Source: Fennellomyces sp. T-0311
Lineage: Eukaryota > Mucoromycota > Mucoromycetes > Mucorales > Lichtheimiaceae
DNA length: 64,000 bases
NCBI GenBank assembly: GCA_025266875.1
Contig: JALLLT010000028.1
Location: 490,061-554,060, forward strand
Direction: 5' to 3'
A model generated the notes under the pieces. That model was not told where the DNA came from. It made no database searches and was given only the letters and a program-made list of their open reading frames with translations. The translations under genes and the position numbers were made by a program. Positions 1 through 10,573 of the stretch are shown here, in pieces. The number at the start of each line of letters is the position of its first letter. Position 1 is the stretch's first letter.

Positions 1-1052
1 AGACGAGCTGCAGATGCGGCCACGCCACCTCAAACACCGGCTCTTCCTCCTCGGCATCCGCGCCCTCAGCTACGGTCTTGACCTGGGGCGAGATACTTCG
101 GAATGTGTTCACAGTAAACTAACATGCATGAGATTAGCACGCGCATGTTTGCAATATTGCTGTTACCTGCTCACCATCTGGATCACATCGAGGTACAGCG
201 AGTCGGTTATCACTCCACGCGTCGTGGCAACATACTCCAGCATCTCCTGCAACGCCTGGCGCTTGATTTCCTTTCCTCTCAGATCGAACGACGGGTCGTT
301 GAAGTCAAACATGATCTGACACTGCCTCAGTTTGCTCAGAAACAGTTGCTGTCGTTGTGCCGGCGCCACCTCTAATGTATGTAGTCTAAGATTAGGGAGA
401 GCTTGGCTCTGTCTCTCGCCAGAAAAAAAAAGAACGTGATATTTACCGTTGAAACGAGGATACTGTTCTAACTCGACCTTGTTGTCCTGTGCAAAGAACC
501 GTGAAGACCGCTGACGTCGTGGTGTCTTGACCACCGGAATCGTATCTTTGGGCATGCCTTGGCTCAGCCTGTTGACGTTGCTGCTAGACTTTGGTAAATC
601 CGGTACTTTGTTTGCCATGCCCGGTTTTGGTGGGAGATGCTACAGGAAAAAACGGATTGCCAATCAGGCACACTGCGTCTCCACAAACGTGTTGTTGGCT
701 CTTCCTTATACCTGTTGTTGTGGGTGCTGCTGTTGCTGCTGCTGCTGTTGCTGTTGTTGTTGCGTATTGGAGTTCTCATTGCTTAGCGGCTGTGGTTGGT
801 TTTTGGGTGACGAGGACGCCTTTTGCTGTTGGCTGGATACTGACGACCGTTGCTGTTGCTTCGTTCGAGATTTCGAGTCGCTTTGATGTTGCGATTTGCT
901 CCTAGAAAGCTAATAAAAGTAGTGAGTATTGCGTCTCTTGGCCACAAAAAAGAAGCAGCGTAAGGGGAACTGGCTTGCAGCGGCAGTGGCGAGTCAAGCA
1001 GCCGTGTCCACTGGGAACGATCGCGTACCACGCCTTTCAATCCTTTCATCAT
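1..1052 (-). CDS. PP2A B56-family regulatory subunit (Rts1/Par1-like), 3' part outside window
   Basis: B56 (B') subunits direct protein phosphatase 2A to substrates and act in stress, cell-cycle and septation control. Proposed minus-strand exons, in transcript order, are 1029-1052, 712-909, 447-639, 175-371 and 118 to below 1; all joins keep frame. Exon 1 encodes only eight residues (MMKGLKGV), like the short basic start of yeast and fission-yeast homologues, and exon 2 opens LSRSKSQ. A low-complexity linker follows with 13 glutamines, then HP and three more glutamines. The conserved core begins near QLFLSKLRQCQIMFDF and continues through GVITDSLYLDVIQM into VNTFRSI and FEVAWPHLQLV, matching the first B56 helical repeats. 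The intron at 372-446 is a multiple of three without stops, so retention would add 25 residues. The C-terminal repeats lie beyond the window. The family call is firm; the tiny first exon is inference. Confidence 0.88.
712..766 (-). repeat. CAG/CAA tract encoding polyglutamine
   Basis: A mixed CAG/CAA run encodes thirteen Q, then H, P and three Q, at the 3' end of exon 2 of the B56 gene. Mixed codons suggest a tract kept for its protein sequence rather than a fresh slippage product. Confidence 0.8.
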
Positions 1053-1525
1053 TTTGTGTCGTGGCTTTGAGTTGCGGAGGTGAGGGAGAGGCTCAAGGTT
1101 GGATTCGGCTGCAGGAATTGCGAAAACGGAAAATTCAAGTCGTTTTAATGTAAAAAACAAAATCTTTTTTTGGTACGAAACACACTTAGCGCACTGGAGT
1201 GGCCTCTCTCCTAGCTGCATTACCGGACTCAGGTGTGAAGAATCGCCATATATAGACACTGGCCCGCATTTACCACTCTATTTTGCTGCGGACTGCTGTA
1301 TCCATTTCTACCAAGCCTTTGGCATCGCGTGTGTAACTGTTGCACCAGGGCCTGTAGTACGACAATAATAAGTCGAGGTGCCACCAAATGACGGCGTCTT
1401 GATACACAGCAGGAGTTTTTTTTCCAAGACGTCCGACGTGTTATCCGCATGACGCATTCAACAGGCGCCACCTTTCGATCGAGCGCTTCTCCCGCAGCAT
1501 TCGCCGCAGCATGGCCAGCCGCGAA

Positions 1526-1533
1526 TATATAAA
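1526..1533 (+). promoter_or_regulatory. TATA box of the BCS1-like gene
   Basis: TATATAAA lies 51 bp before the ATG at 1584, followed by a CT-rich leader. It sits in the 531-bp divergent promoter region (1053-1583) shared with the B56 gene. The call rests on sequence match and position only. Confidence 0.5.
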
Positions 1534-1583
1534 CCCCATCGGGCATTCGCGGCTCTTTCTTTCCTACCTCTCCTACCTCCACC

Positions 1584-3566
1584 ATGTTCGTGTTTGGCGA
1601 GTCGTTCTATTACCTGCACAACGTCTTTGATACCATCGCCTCCTTTGCTGAGATCCTCGGCGACGAATCGTTCTGGACAGTCTTTTTCGGCCAGCGCGGT
1701 CTATCTCTTATCAAGCGATACATTGCCAACGATGCTATCTTTGTCGGCTTGTTCCTGAGTCTTGGACGTAAGTCCATTCCGTATCAAGCATTGGGCTGCC
1801 ACTTACTAACAGTCATGCGTACATATAGCCACTCTCCTGACCCTGTTCCGTTCGTCCTATACCCAAGTCACCGAGTTTGTTTCCTCGCTCTTGTACATTT
1901 CGATCGAGATTAACGATGACGAATCGATCTACACACCCATTGACACCTACGTCAAGAACCACTTTAATAACATCAAGGACTTTAAGCACGTCAACGGCGT
2001 CACTCACCACGATCCTGTTCAGGACAACAACAACAACGTCCATGGGAGCAATGATCGATCACTTCAAGTCGACTTGATCCCACGTGAGTCTGTTACCTTC
2101 AGACTGCGCTTTTCAGGCACTAACTTTCCGTGCAATAGAGCGTGGAAGTGTCCAAGTGGCCCACCACAAAGGTTACAAGCTGTGGATCAGTCGCGATAAT
2201 TATTCTCCTCTCGATCGTGCCAAGAATGGCGGTGGTGGTGAAGCTGGGGAACTGTTGGAGGCTTTGAGCAGTTCACATCAACGGTTGGTTATCAGGTTGG
2301 TATCACGATCCAACGCTCTCTGGTACACACATCCTAATAAAGCGTTTTGCCTAAACAGGATGCGAAGCCGCAATCTGAAACTTTTGCAAGGCATTGTTCA
2401 GGAATGGCTGGATGAATACTACGAAGAGAAGAGCGGACAGGTAACTTTGAGTTCAAAGCATGTGATTTTGTTATTGACACACAGATTTGATGTTACCAGC
2501 TCATTGTTTACAAGTACAAGTCTGACCCTTGGGGCCGATTTGGCTGGGAAGAACTGTGTTCCAAGGAGCCCCGCTCTTTCGATTCGGTTATTTTGAAGAA
2601 GGATCAGAAGGAGGAAATGCTTGAAGGTAAAAATCGGTCGACTGGTTTCCATGGCGATTAAATGCTCATTCCTCAATTAATTAGATCTGGTAACCTTCCG
2701 CTCCGAAAAGCCATGGTATCTCAAGACTGGCATTCCTTATCGTCGTGGATATCTTCTCTACGGTCCTCCGGGCACAGGCAAGACTTCATTCATCCAGTCA
2801 CTGGCCAGCAAGGTTCACATGAACGTTGCCTTGATCAGTCTAACAACGTCCATGAGCGACGATGATTTTGTCCAAGCCCTGATCGAAGCACCCAAGAACA
2901 GCATTGTTGTGATGGAAGACATCGACCATTGTACCATCAACGACGGTGAGGAAAGCGACAGCAAAAAGTCTATCGAAAAGAGAGTTACCATGACTGGACT
3001 GCTGAATGCCTTGGATGGTGTCTTTTCTCCTGAAGGTTCACGTAAGTTTGATTTCCCCATCTTCTCTTGGATGCGCATCTAACCTTGTTTCAGTCGTGTT
3101 CCTTACATGCAACGATATTACCAAGCTTACGCCTGCATTGCTTCGCCCTGGCCGCGTGGATGTCAAGGTTCTCTTTGGCCTATCCGATCGTTATCAAACC
3201 GAAGCCATGTTCTGGCGCTTCTTCCAAGACGATGACGGCAAACGCGATCCCGAAATTGCCCAGTTCCTTGACAAACTTCTTGACGCTATTCCCGTCGATC
3301 GGGTCAGCACTGCCGAACTTCAAAACCTGTTCATGAGCCATGCGATGATCCTCAACTCCAGACGCAAAGTGCGCAGCATCTCGATGACAGGATCCGATGA
3401 TTATGTGGTGACTGATGAAAAGTCCGCCAAATTGAAACTCTTTGAGGGCTTGCTAAAGTCCATTCCTGCCTTTTTGGAACGCGTTGAAGCTGACCGTGAA
3501 CAAGCCAAGTTACATGCCGCTCGAAAGAGATCCATTAAAAAGGATGATGGCGATAACAGCTCCTAA
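1584..3566 (+). CDS. BCS1-like AAA ATPase
   Basis: BCS1 proteins are mitochondrial inner-membrane AAA ATPases; the founding member inserts the Rieske protein into complex III. The gene starts at ATG 1584 and has about seven exons (for example 1584-1767, 1829-2083, one from 2139). The N-terminal part carries a hydrophobic stretch (FVGLFLSLG, then TLLTLF) and the BCS1_N-like ISIEINDDESIYTPIDTYV. The ATPase domain has Walker A GPPGTGKTS (about 2767-2793), Walker B VVMEDIDHC (about 2908-2934), the N/D motif VFLTCNDITKL and the arginine-finger segment ALLRPGRVDVKV. The usual BCS1 Walker B context is LLEDIDAA, so DIDHC marks this as a divergent paralogue, and its exact client is unknown. The C-terminus is lysine-rich, ending with DDGDNSS. 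Family is sure; mitochondrial location is inferred. Confidence 0.87.
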
Positions 3567-4291
3567 GTTCATTTTACATTATTTGCATTTCCTATCTTTC
3601 TTATACATACTTCTTGCATATCACAAAAAAATACTGTAACATATATCCCATTCACAAAAAAGTTTCTTAATAAACCATTCAAATCGTTTACTACCGTACG
3701 TGATATGTCGTTGATTCTTGTGAAACACTCCCAATGATGCAAACTGACGCGGCGGATCTCGCTTTCCGATGCCCGTTGCCATGGCAACCGAATATATTCG
3801 CACGGTGGCCTGCAACGGTTTACTGCTTAATCGGGTATTTTTATATACTGGCGGTTTCTGTTGCCATAGATGTAATACAAGCGCTAAAAATTAGTCACAA
3901 AAGGCGAAACTCCTGTTGAAATTGTTGTGTCTCCGGATCTGTGCCTAAACTAGTTCATACTGCAACAAGTCGAAGTGTATAGATCACTCAACAATAATAT
4001 GTATTGGTGCTATCCATATTACAAGCTGACGAGTAATTTAGCAGACGAGTTCGAGTTGCTGTCGATGGAGCCTTGACCACAAAATTAAATTGTTGACTAG
4101 AATTTTTTTTGCCTGTGACTGGAAGCGTGGGAGGAAGAAACAGTTACGTTAAAAAGTACTTGAGCCAATCATGCTTTATACGCTAACTTTATTATAAACA
4201 CGGGATGATCTTTTCGAATATTATACTTTTATGCAAAAAAATATACGTACCGTTTCTTTCTTTTGGTTCCTCCAAATTTTTTGTTGCCCAG
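3567..4291. other. Intergenic, no gene seen
   Basis: AT-rich spacer between the BCS1-like gene and the transporter. It holds the 3' end of the first and the promoter of the second. No RNA gene or repeat was recognised. Confidence 0.5.
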
Positions 4292-6292
4292 ATGACAACA
4301 ACAGTTACTACAGCAATCGATCATAATAACAACGACACAATTCAGGACGCGGGATCACAGCAACACCCTGCTAGTCATAGTCCATCCATCGCTTCTATTG
4401 CTCGTGCAGAAACAATCTGTGATAAAGAATCTGCTGGCAATAGTAAGTGGCTTAGATCATACGCATATATTCCAAATCATAACCTATGAGTCCAGAAAAC
4501 AGATGGGGGAAAAACGATGCATATGATTCTGGGCCAGACGGAGGTTTAGCCGGATGGCTGGTGGTTTTTGGAGCATTTTGGGGCTACTTTACGAGTCTAG
4601 GCGCTGAATTTTCATGGTGGGTTTTTAAACATCAAAAGTATTCGGTGCTATATTGAAAAGGCTAACAAATCTCTAGGGGTAAAGCATACGCATTTTTCTT
4701 GTAGCATCAAGTATTGGTCTCGCTTACTCTGAACTGCACAGGCGTTTTGCAAAATTATTTTGAACGGGAGGTCTTCAATCATATACCTGATGCTCAGTTT
4801 CAACTCAGTTTTGCGGGTACCATACTTGGATTAGTACTTAATATAATGGGTCCTTTGCAACAGATTCTCTCTGGTAAGGAACTGGATCAGCTTGAAAATT
4901 CAATCCCTAAAACGTGAAACTAGCACGGTATGGAGTCCTTCCGGTGCTCATGCTAGGTGCACTGTTAATGGTATTGGGCCTTATGCTTTCTAGCGTCACA
5001 ACCCAGGTATGGCATTTAAACGTGGTAATTAGCGCAGCTACTAAACTATAAGTAGATTTGGCATTTGTATATGACACAAGGAGTTATGTTTGGTCTTGGT
5101 GCGGGTCTAGTCTTTACAGTAAGTATGTCAAGTGAAAAAGCCAAAGCACATTGACTCAAGCTATTGGGAAGACAACAATGTCAGCTCCTACTCAATGGTT
5201 TAATCGCAGACGAGGGTTCGCTATGGGGGCGATAACTTCTGGAGCAGGCATTGGAGGTATCGTATACCCATTCATCATAAACGAGTGCACCGCTCGATAC
5301 GGAATTGGCTGGTAATTTTTTTTTTTGCGGCGCTGCTAACAACCTTTTTTTTCTTTTGCTAATACTGTGTCGTGCCATAAAGGACATATCGTATAATTGG
5401 ATTCCTCTGCCTCGGTTTAAATGCCTTGACATGTATTTTTGTAAAAGAGAAATACCCTCGAAACAAAAAAGTCAAGGCAGCCGAAGATGGTGAAACACAG
5501 CCTACCGTATCCCCTCCTACTCTTCGTGAAATTTTTGACTTTAGCATTCTCAAGGATGGAACATTTCTTTGGTGGATGATTACTTCAATCATTTCTACTC
5601 TGGGTTGTTTTACTCCTTCCTTCTTTCTTCCATGTAACTGTAGATTATTGACGATCTTAGATACACATACTGAGTGATCTTTTGTTAGCCTATGCCACCT
5701 ATCATGGAATGAGCAGCGCAGACGGAACCGCAATATTGGCTGTCCTTTCCGCGTCTAATTGTTTTGGACGGTTCACTTTGGGGTATTTACAGTAATACTA
5801 ATGCACTGTTCCATATCTAAAGTAATATTTTTTAGATTTATTTGTGATCGCGTTGGACGATTGAACACACATATAATTGCCGCATTCATATCCGCTGCAG
5901 CAGCCTTTGGAATCTGGACTGTCGCTTATGACTATAACACAGTGATGGCATTTGCGGTAGTTTATGGCATTTTCAGCACTTCCTTTTACTTGCTAGGTAA
6001 GTCTCACACACGATGGCTTTTCTTTTTCGGTAACACATCCAACGCTTTAGTATCCCCTATCACCGCTACTATTGTCGGTATTGAGAAATTCCCTACCGCT
6101 TTAACGGTAATGTTGTTTTCGAACGCTATTTCGATCGTAGGACCCAACATCGCTAGCGCAATCGAAAATGCAACAGATGCAGAACCTTATTTTGCATACA
6201 AAATGTATGTGGGTGCTTGCTATGCACTTGGTTGTCTGCTTCTTGTTGGGCTAAAGATTAAGATGACGCGCAGCATTTTCACCAAGATTTAA
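4292..6292 (+). CDS. MFS monocarboxylate-type transporter (MCT/Mch-like)
   Basis: Members are 12-helix major facilitators for monocarboxylates or related small molecules in the plasma or organelle membrane; fungal substrates are often unknown. ATG is at 4292. A hydrophilic N-terminus of about 60 residues leads to DGGLAGWLVVFGAFWGYF, the family's first-helix signature. Later exons give FQLSFAGTILGLVLNIMGPLQ, VMFGLGAGLVFT, GAITSGAGIGGIVYPF, FICDRVGRLNTHIIA (the helix 8-9 loop) and a final helix ending LLLVGLKIKM, then TAA at 6292. A charged central loop (KEKYPRNKKVKAAEDGE) lies where MFS proteins have the helix 6-7 loop. There are roughly ten introns. One join, between 4616 and 4742, keeps frame only through a two-nucleotide exon (4677-4678); otherwise the gene would carry a frameshift. 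Confidence 0.8.
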
Positions 6293-6926
6293 AGGTGTGG
6301 TGATGTTACGTATTGCTCCTCTATGTTCATCAAAGTAGCCATTCGCTTCGCTATTATCTATCATTTGTATATCTTTCTTTCTTCATTGTATATACAACAT
6401 CATTCTGCTTTAAAATACAATATTAAGTTGGCAATCAGATAAGGTAGGATTCATGATTGAACATTGACTTAATGATTTATCGTTCCTTCTGAAGCGGTGT
6501 CCTTACCGTCATGATGAGCATAGAATAAGTGGTATGCGAGCTTCGTGTGTGTTTCGTGCTGTTAAAAATGATGTACGGTATTTGTAATGATAGAATACAG
6601 CAGTACCCTGAGGAACAGCAAACCTTTTCACTCACTGAGATTATCTCACCATTTTTGCCCCTGACCTCTACTGTATTGCCTAGTAACTTAAAAAAAGCTT
6701 TTGCTTCGCTGGATACCTATTCGCTGCCTTAGTAATCACCACTTATACCGAAGAGGCGAAGTGTAAAGTATATCAAAATGCTTTTCAAAGGCACATGTAT
6801 TCGATCTTCAAATGAGATAATCCATCATATATAACGAATCTGTAAAGGGAAAATTAGAAGTACACCAGATTTAAAACATTTCATCTAATTGAACTTTTCC
6901 AGCCGCCATTAGTTTTTTCTTTTGTT
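6293..6926. other. Intergenic, no gene seen
   Basis: AT-rich sequence downstream of the transporter, ending at the solo LTR target duplication. No convincing coding frame or RNA gene was found. Confidence 0.45.
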
Positions 6927-6930
6927 ACGT

Positions 6931-7494
6931 TGTATCGAAATTTCTCGGCCCCTCTTCGTTTATGCTACCTTTCCCTTTTCGGCACGCACTTGACCTTTGT
7001 ATTGACCTTCATTCAACTACATGGTGCATCTGCACTTGATGTATCTTATTCTTCTCGTACTGATCTTCCCAAGCTACTGACCTATTCTATTATATGGTGC
7101 ATCTGCACATTGATGTATCTTCTTCCACTTTCTGATTTTCCCAAGCTACCGACCGATTCTATTATATGGTGCATCTGCACTTTCGTTTATCTTCTTCCGC
7201 ACTCGGATCTCTTGCTAGTTGTAATTCCTATCTATCCCACCTTTTACCTCCGGCACAGCCCGATGTATCCACAGTCAGCGTATCCACAGAAACATATAAA
7301 TACCCTTGTTGAATCAAATGAAATAAAGCAGTTAACTTGACCTCAATTATCTTGATCATACCTTTCAAAGCCCAAGACAGGATCTTATATCTGTATTTAG
7401 TTAACTCACCTTTTCTATTTCTCTATATTCAACCTACTTTGTGGACCCTGTTTCACACAGAATTACTTTACACAAACAATTTCCTTTTACAACA
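6931..7494 (+). mobile_element. Solo LTR, family 1, with 4-bp target duplication
   Basis: The 564-bp unit begins TGTATCGAAATTTCTCGG and ends CCTTTTACAACA, i.e. TGT...ACA ends. It is flanked on both sides by ACGT (6927-6930 and 7495-7498). A second copy lies inverted at 54875-55368 with its own duplication. This copy holds three tandem units of about 70 bp starting ATGGTGCATCTGCAC; the other copy has two. No internal retrotransposon sequence adjoins it, so it is a solo LTR left by recombination. Its superfamily cannot be told from the LTR alone. Confidence 0.85.
7030..7195 (+). repeat. Tandem units of about 70 bp inside solo LTR
   Basis: Three imperfect units each open with ATGGTGCATCTGCAC and run through a TTCCCAAGCTACYGACC segment. 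The homologous LTR at 54875-55368 has two units, so unit number has changed since the copies separated. Confidence 0.75.
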
Positions 7495-7714
7495 ACGTAC
7501 TACTATTGGAACCGTCTTCGATTTCTCTACGAATAATTTCAATAATATAGTAAGAAAATCCAATTGCTGAATCAATATCGATATAACGGAAAAAAGCTAA
7601 GTACCAAGATGATTTCCTCCAACAACCCGTTTTATAATTCCGAGTTACCTCCTTTTTCTGCATTTATCTACCTTTGACTTTCATTTCATATGCTTTCTAA
7701 CTCATGCTTCTACT

Positions 7715-8085
7715 TGTGGTACGTATCGCGTAACGAGAAAAGGTTTTCGAATGACGAGATCAAAATATGCTTATTGCATTATTGCGAAAACTACTCTCTG
7801 TTATACTGATGATACATTGGGACGGAGAAGACAAATGTTTTGTGCACTGGCACCAATGGTCCATTTTACCTTCAAATCTCGTATGATCTTTCATGTTGTC
7901 AAAGAGACTTAAGATCTGAGGCAAAGTTAACAGAGAGATACATAACTTGATCGGTTAGATATATGTGCGAAATGGGCAATCGATGATTGTATAGCTGTTG
8001 ATGTCGTAATAACAGCAGCGGATATAATCAATGGCTTACGACAAGCACGTACGTAACCATCATGGTTATGTTTTAGGGTGAGACA
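7715..8085 (+). mobile_element. Degenerate LTR related to the chromovirus LTR
   Basis: It starts TGTGGTACGTATCGCGTAAC and can be followed along the 404-bp chromovirus LTR: TTTCGAATGACGAGA, AAAACTACTCTCTG, GGGACGGAGAAG, GGCAATCGATGATTGTATAG, TGTTGATGTCGTAA and GTAACCATCATGG. It ends GAGACA. It differs at many positions and no target duplication remains, so it is much older than the copies at 40-51 kb. Confidence 0.6.
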
Positions 8086-8527
8086 GCGATTGTCCTTGAG
8101 TTTGCCTTTTTCGTCTCCCTTGTAAGGGTGCAAGAGTCTGATGCAGTTAAAGTAGTCGATCGCCGTATTTTCCTGAGGATGGTAAATTAATAGCTATTAC
8201 TAGGCATGCTCCACTTGCATTCTTTTTATCTCTAGGACCAGGTTAGTTGGATATTGTTGTCTACCTATTATCCGTTAGTATCGCTTCTAAGTGACTTTTT
8301 CATAACATACTTTCAAATTATCTTGGAGTATCTAGTTCTTGCTCAGTTAGTATTCTCATACAGAAGCAGGATGAAAATGAATATAAGTTTCTGTCCGTCC
8401 CCTTCCTGTTTTTAAACTAAACGGTATGACGTATGGCCTGGTCGTTCTTGTGTTGTGAAGATCAGGCAGGCATGACTGTTGTTGTTTATGAATAGGTTTC
8501 ATGCTCGTAGTAATCATGTCGCTGTTT
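8086..8527. other. Spacer between two mobile elements
   Basis: No gene or RNA was recognised between the old LTR and the CACTA-like element. It ends with TTT, the left target duplication of that element. Confidence 0.4.
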
Positions 8528-8559
8528 CACCATAGGAAATGGATACCCTAATTTTCCCC

Positions 8560-8690
8560 AAAAAACCCCCAAAAAACCCAAAACCCGAAAAAACACGAAA
8601 AGGTCATTTTAGGTATTTTTTAGGGTCAGATAAACCCTAAAAAACCCTAACAGACCACCAAAAAACCCTAACAGACCACCAAAGATCCCT
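8560..8690. repeat. Subterminal AAAACCCTAACAGACC repeats
   Basis: An A/C-rich segment with two near-perfect tandem copies of AAAACCCTAACAGACCACC and further AAACCC variants just inside the left end of the CACTA-like element. The right end has related GGGTTTT/CCCTAA motifs in the opposite orientation. Confidence 0.6.
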
Positions 8691-8905
8691 ACCAATTTCC
8701 AGTAGTAGGCTATATTTTCAGGTTTTTAGGGTTTGTATTTACATACGTTTATCACGCCTTACTCTTCGTTATATATTAGATAATAGCTGTTTTATTTCAT
8801 ACGGGTTAATGACATGGATATCTAGCTAATGATGAATCGCAGCTTTTCTTTCCAATTTATATTAGCAACTAAATTATCTACATAAGAGAAGTTATCCTAG
8901 TGGTG

Positions 8906-10369
8906 TCAATTAGTAATTCTCCTTTGTGATCTACTTCGGCATGTAGGCTGTCTCTTTCGCTTCAACGGTCGCTCATCTTCATCATTGTCCGAGTTATCAT
9001 TCCTCTGTGCTCCATTGCTACCATTAACATCACCTTCCGTTCTGCGAGTAGCACCACTCGTTACTACGCCCCCGCTGGCACTTCTCTGTTTGGTGGACCT
9101 TCTCGTCTTAGGGCTGTTACTCATGGCGCCCTCCGCTGATTAGTTGATCTTCCTGAAATAACTATTACGAATGATTTATAGCGTTGTATATAAAATAAAG
9201 CTTACCGGCATTGCTCATCTTGCTTTTGGTGCAATTACAGGCTCTGGCATTTGTAATGGCGTTGGAAAGAATTTGAGGCAATGGTATCGTATCATTGTCT
9301 TCATCGCTGTCTGTCCAAGATCTATCTTCAGATGCATCACAGTTGGGCGTATTTTCCAAGGATGTACTAAAATGGGAAGAGGATCCAGGTGTTGAGTCTA
9401 GCCATTCAAATACCTACGGCGTAGGAGAATGCATCGACGGATCATTAGCATTGGTTGATACTGCACCTGCTGCTTGCACTTGATAGCCCTCGTCTACAGA
9501 ATGTGACCATTGACCATGGTTGCGCACTTGATATATAGCTATAGAAGAATTATTTATGTCACTAGTACGTACCGTTAACACTAAACAATTGCTTGCTGGA
9601 ACTGCAGCTGAAGAAGGTTCGTTGGTTGTATCGATGCTACTGCTGCTCTGTAGTGGTTCTCTTGTGCGTGCTTGCTCAGATTGTTGGTTCGGAGCAGTGG
9701 TGCCCACATCAAGAGCAGTGCGTGCCAAGGCCTCTTTGGCTGTAGCAACAACAAGGCACATGCACAATGTCATTAGCAAAGCGCTTACCTTTATTCTTCG
9801 ATAACCCACCGTTTGCGTTGTCCCTGAGATAGTTCGTCTTTTTATCCCAGCAGTGTTGCAAGATAATACGTGCCGCCCAATGGTTTTGACACGCCGCGAG
9901 AGGTGCAAATGCTGCGCGCCGTTGTTCCAAAGTCGTGCAAGCTTGGCCAACAAGGTCATTTATAGCGTTCCAGTGGGTTGCAGTAGGATCAACTCTTCCG
10001 TTGTTGAGAAGCTTAGAAATAGGCACTTGAGCTCTCCCCCAAACATTGTCTTCCATTAAACCAGCATCGAAGTCGCTCATGTCCAAGCTGTGTGCATGTG
10101 CGATTCCGAAGCAAAGCTGGTTGATCTCCTTCCAACAGAACTTGGTTGTCGAACGACGCGGTATGCTTGAGGTTAGTTTAGTATTAGTGGTGCTGCCATT
10201 AAGCCTTTGACACACAAGCTTGCTTTCAAGTGCTTCCACGGAAGCTCTGAGCAAACTGACTTCTTTCGCGAGCACTCCAATTTAATGCGTTGTTTACGTA
10301 GAGAGCGTTATCAGTGCTTGTAACTGGCTCCAGAATTTTTGACAGGATTTCTGAATCGGTTTGTGTCAT
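8906..10369 (-). pseudogene. CACTA-type accessory protein gene, broken
   Basis: The frame starts MTQTDSEILSKILEPV at ATG 10369, then a likely coiled coil (LAKEVSLLRASVEALESKL), a conserved-looking domain (KFCWKEINQLCFGIAHAHSLD to RAAFAPLAACQNHWAARIIL), an S/T/Q-rich linker, an acidic patch (SDEDND, DDEDERP) and a basic C-terminus (RSRSQRRITN, TGA at 8906-8908). Introns are supported at 9125-9190 and near 9745-9790. An in-frame TAG at 9414-9416 separates SMHSPTP from VFEWLDSTPG, and the join between the first residues and the coiled coil needs a frameshift or unusual intron. The order of coiled coil, DNA-binding-like domain, acidic patch and basic tail mirrors the gene at 22167-23380, which suggests a TnpA-like role. 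No function is proven. Confidence 0.55.
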
Positions 10370-10573
10370 TGTGAGTAAAATAAAACTAAAGAGAAAAGCC
10401 AAGAAAAGCAAAACGCGTAAAACAAAGCAGTGCGCAGCATCATCTAACTCCGACTATGTAGCATGGTAGAATAGCTCTGTACCATTTACAGCGGAGCTCC
10501 GAACGACCAAACCCCAATCAGGGTTTTCCACTATGTAAAGTTGGGTATTTTAGGGTTTCAATTTCCTATGGTG

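Larger units (their letters stand above)
8528..10573. mobile_element. CACTA-like element with only an accessory gene (2,046 bp)
   Basis: Left end CACCATAGGAAATGGATACC and right end (reverse complement) CACCATAGGAAATTGAAACC form terminal inverted repeats sharing CACCATAGGAAAT. Both sides carry a TTT duplication (8525-8527 and 10574-10576). CA-C termini and a 3-bp duplication fit the CACTA superfamily. The left subterminal region holds repeated AAAACCCTAACAGACCACC motifs, the kind of array bound by accessory proteins in other CACTA elements. It encodes one accessory-type gene on the minus strand and no transposase, so movement would need a transposase supplied elsewhere. The superfamily call is inference from ends, duplication and the resemblance of its gene to that in the 18.5-23.9 kb element. 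Confidence 0.65.

Noticed and set aside
8570..8690. CCCTAA-like repeats suggesting telomeric sequence
   Set aside because: The motifs are irregular, mixed with CAGACCACC, and lie just inside a transposon terminus; they are read as subterminal repeats.
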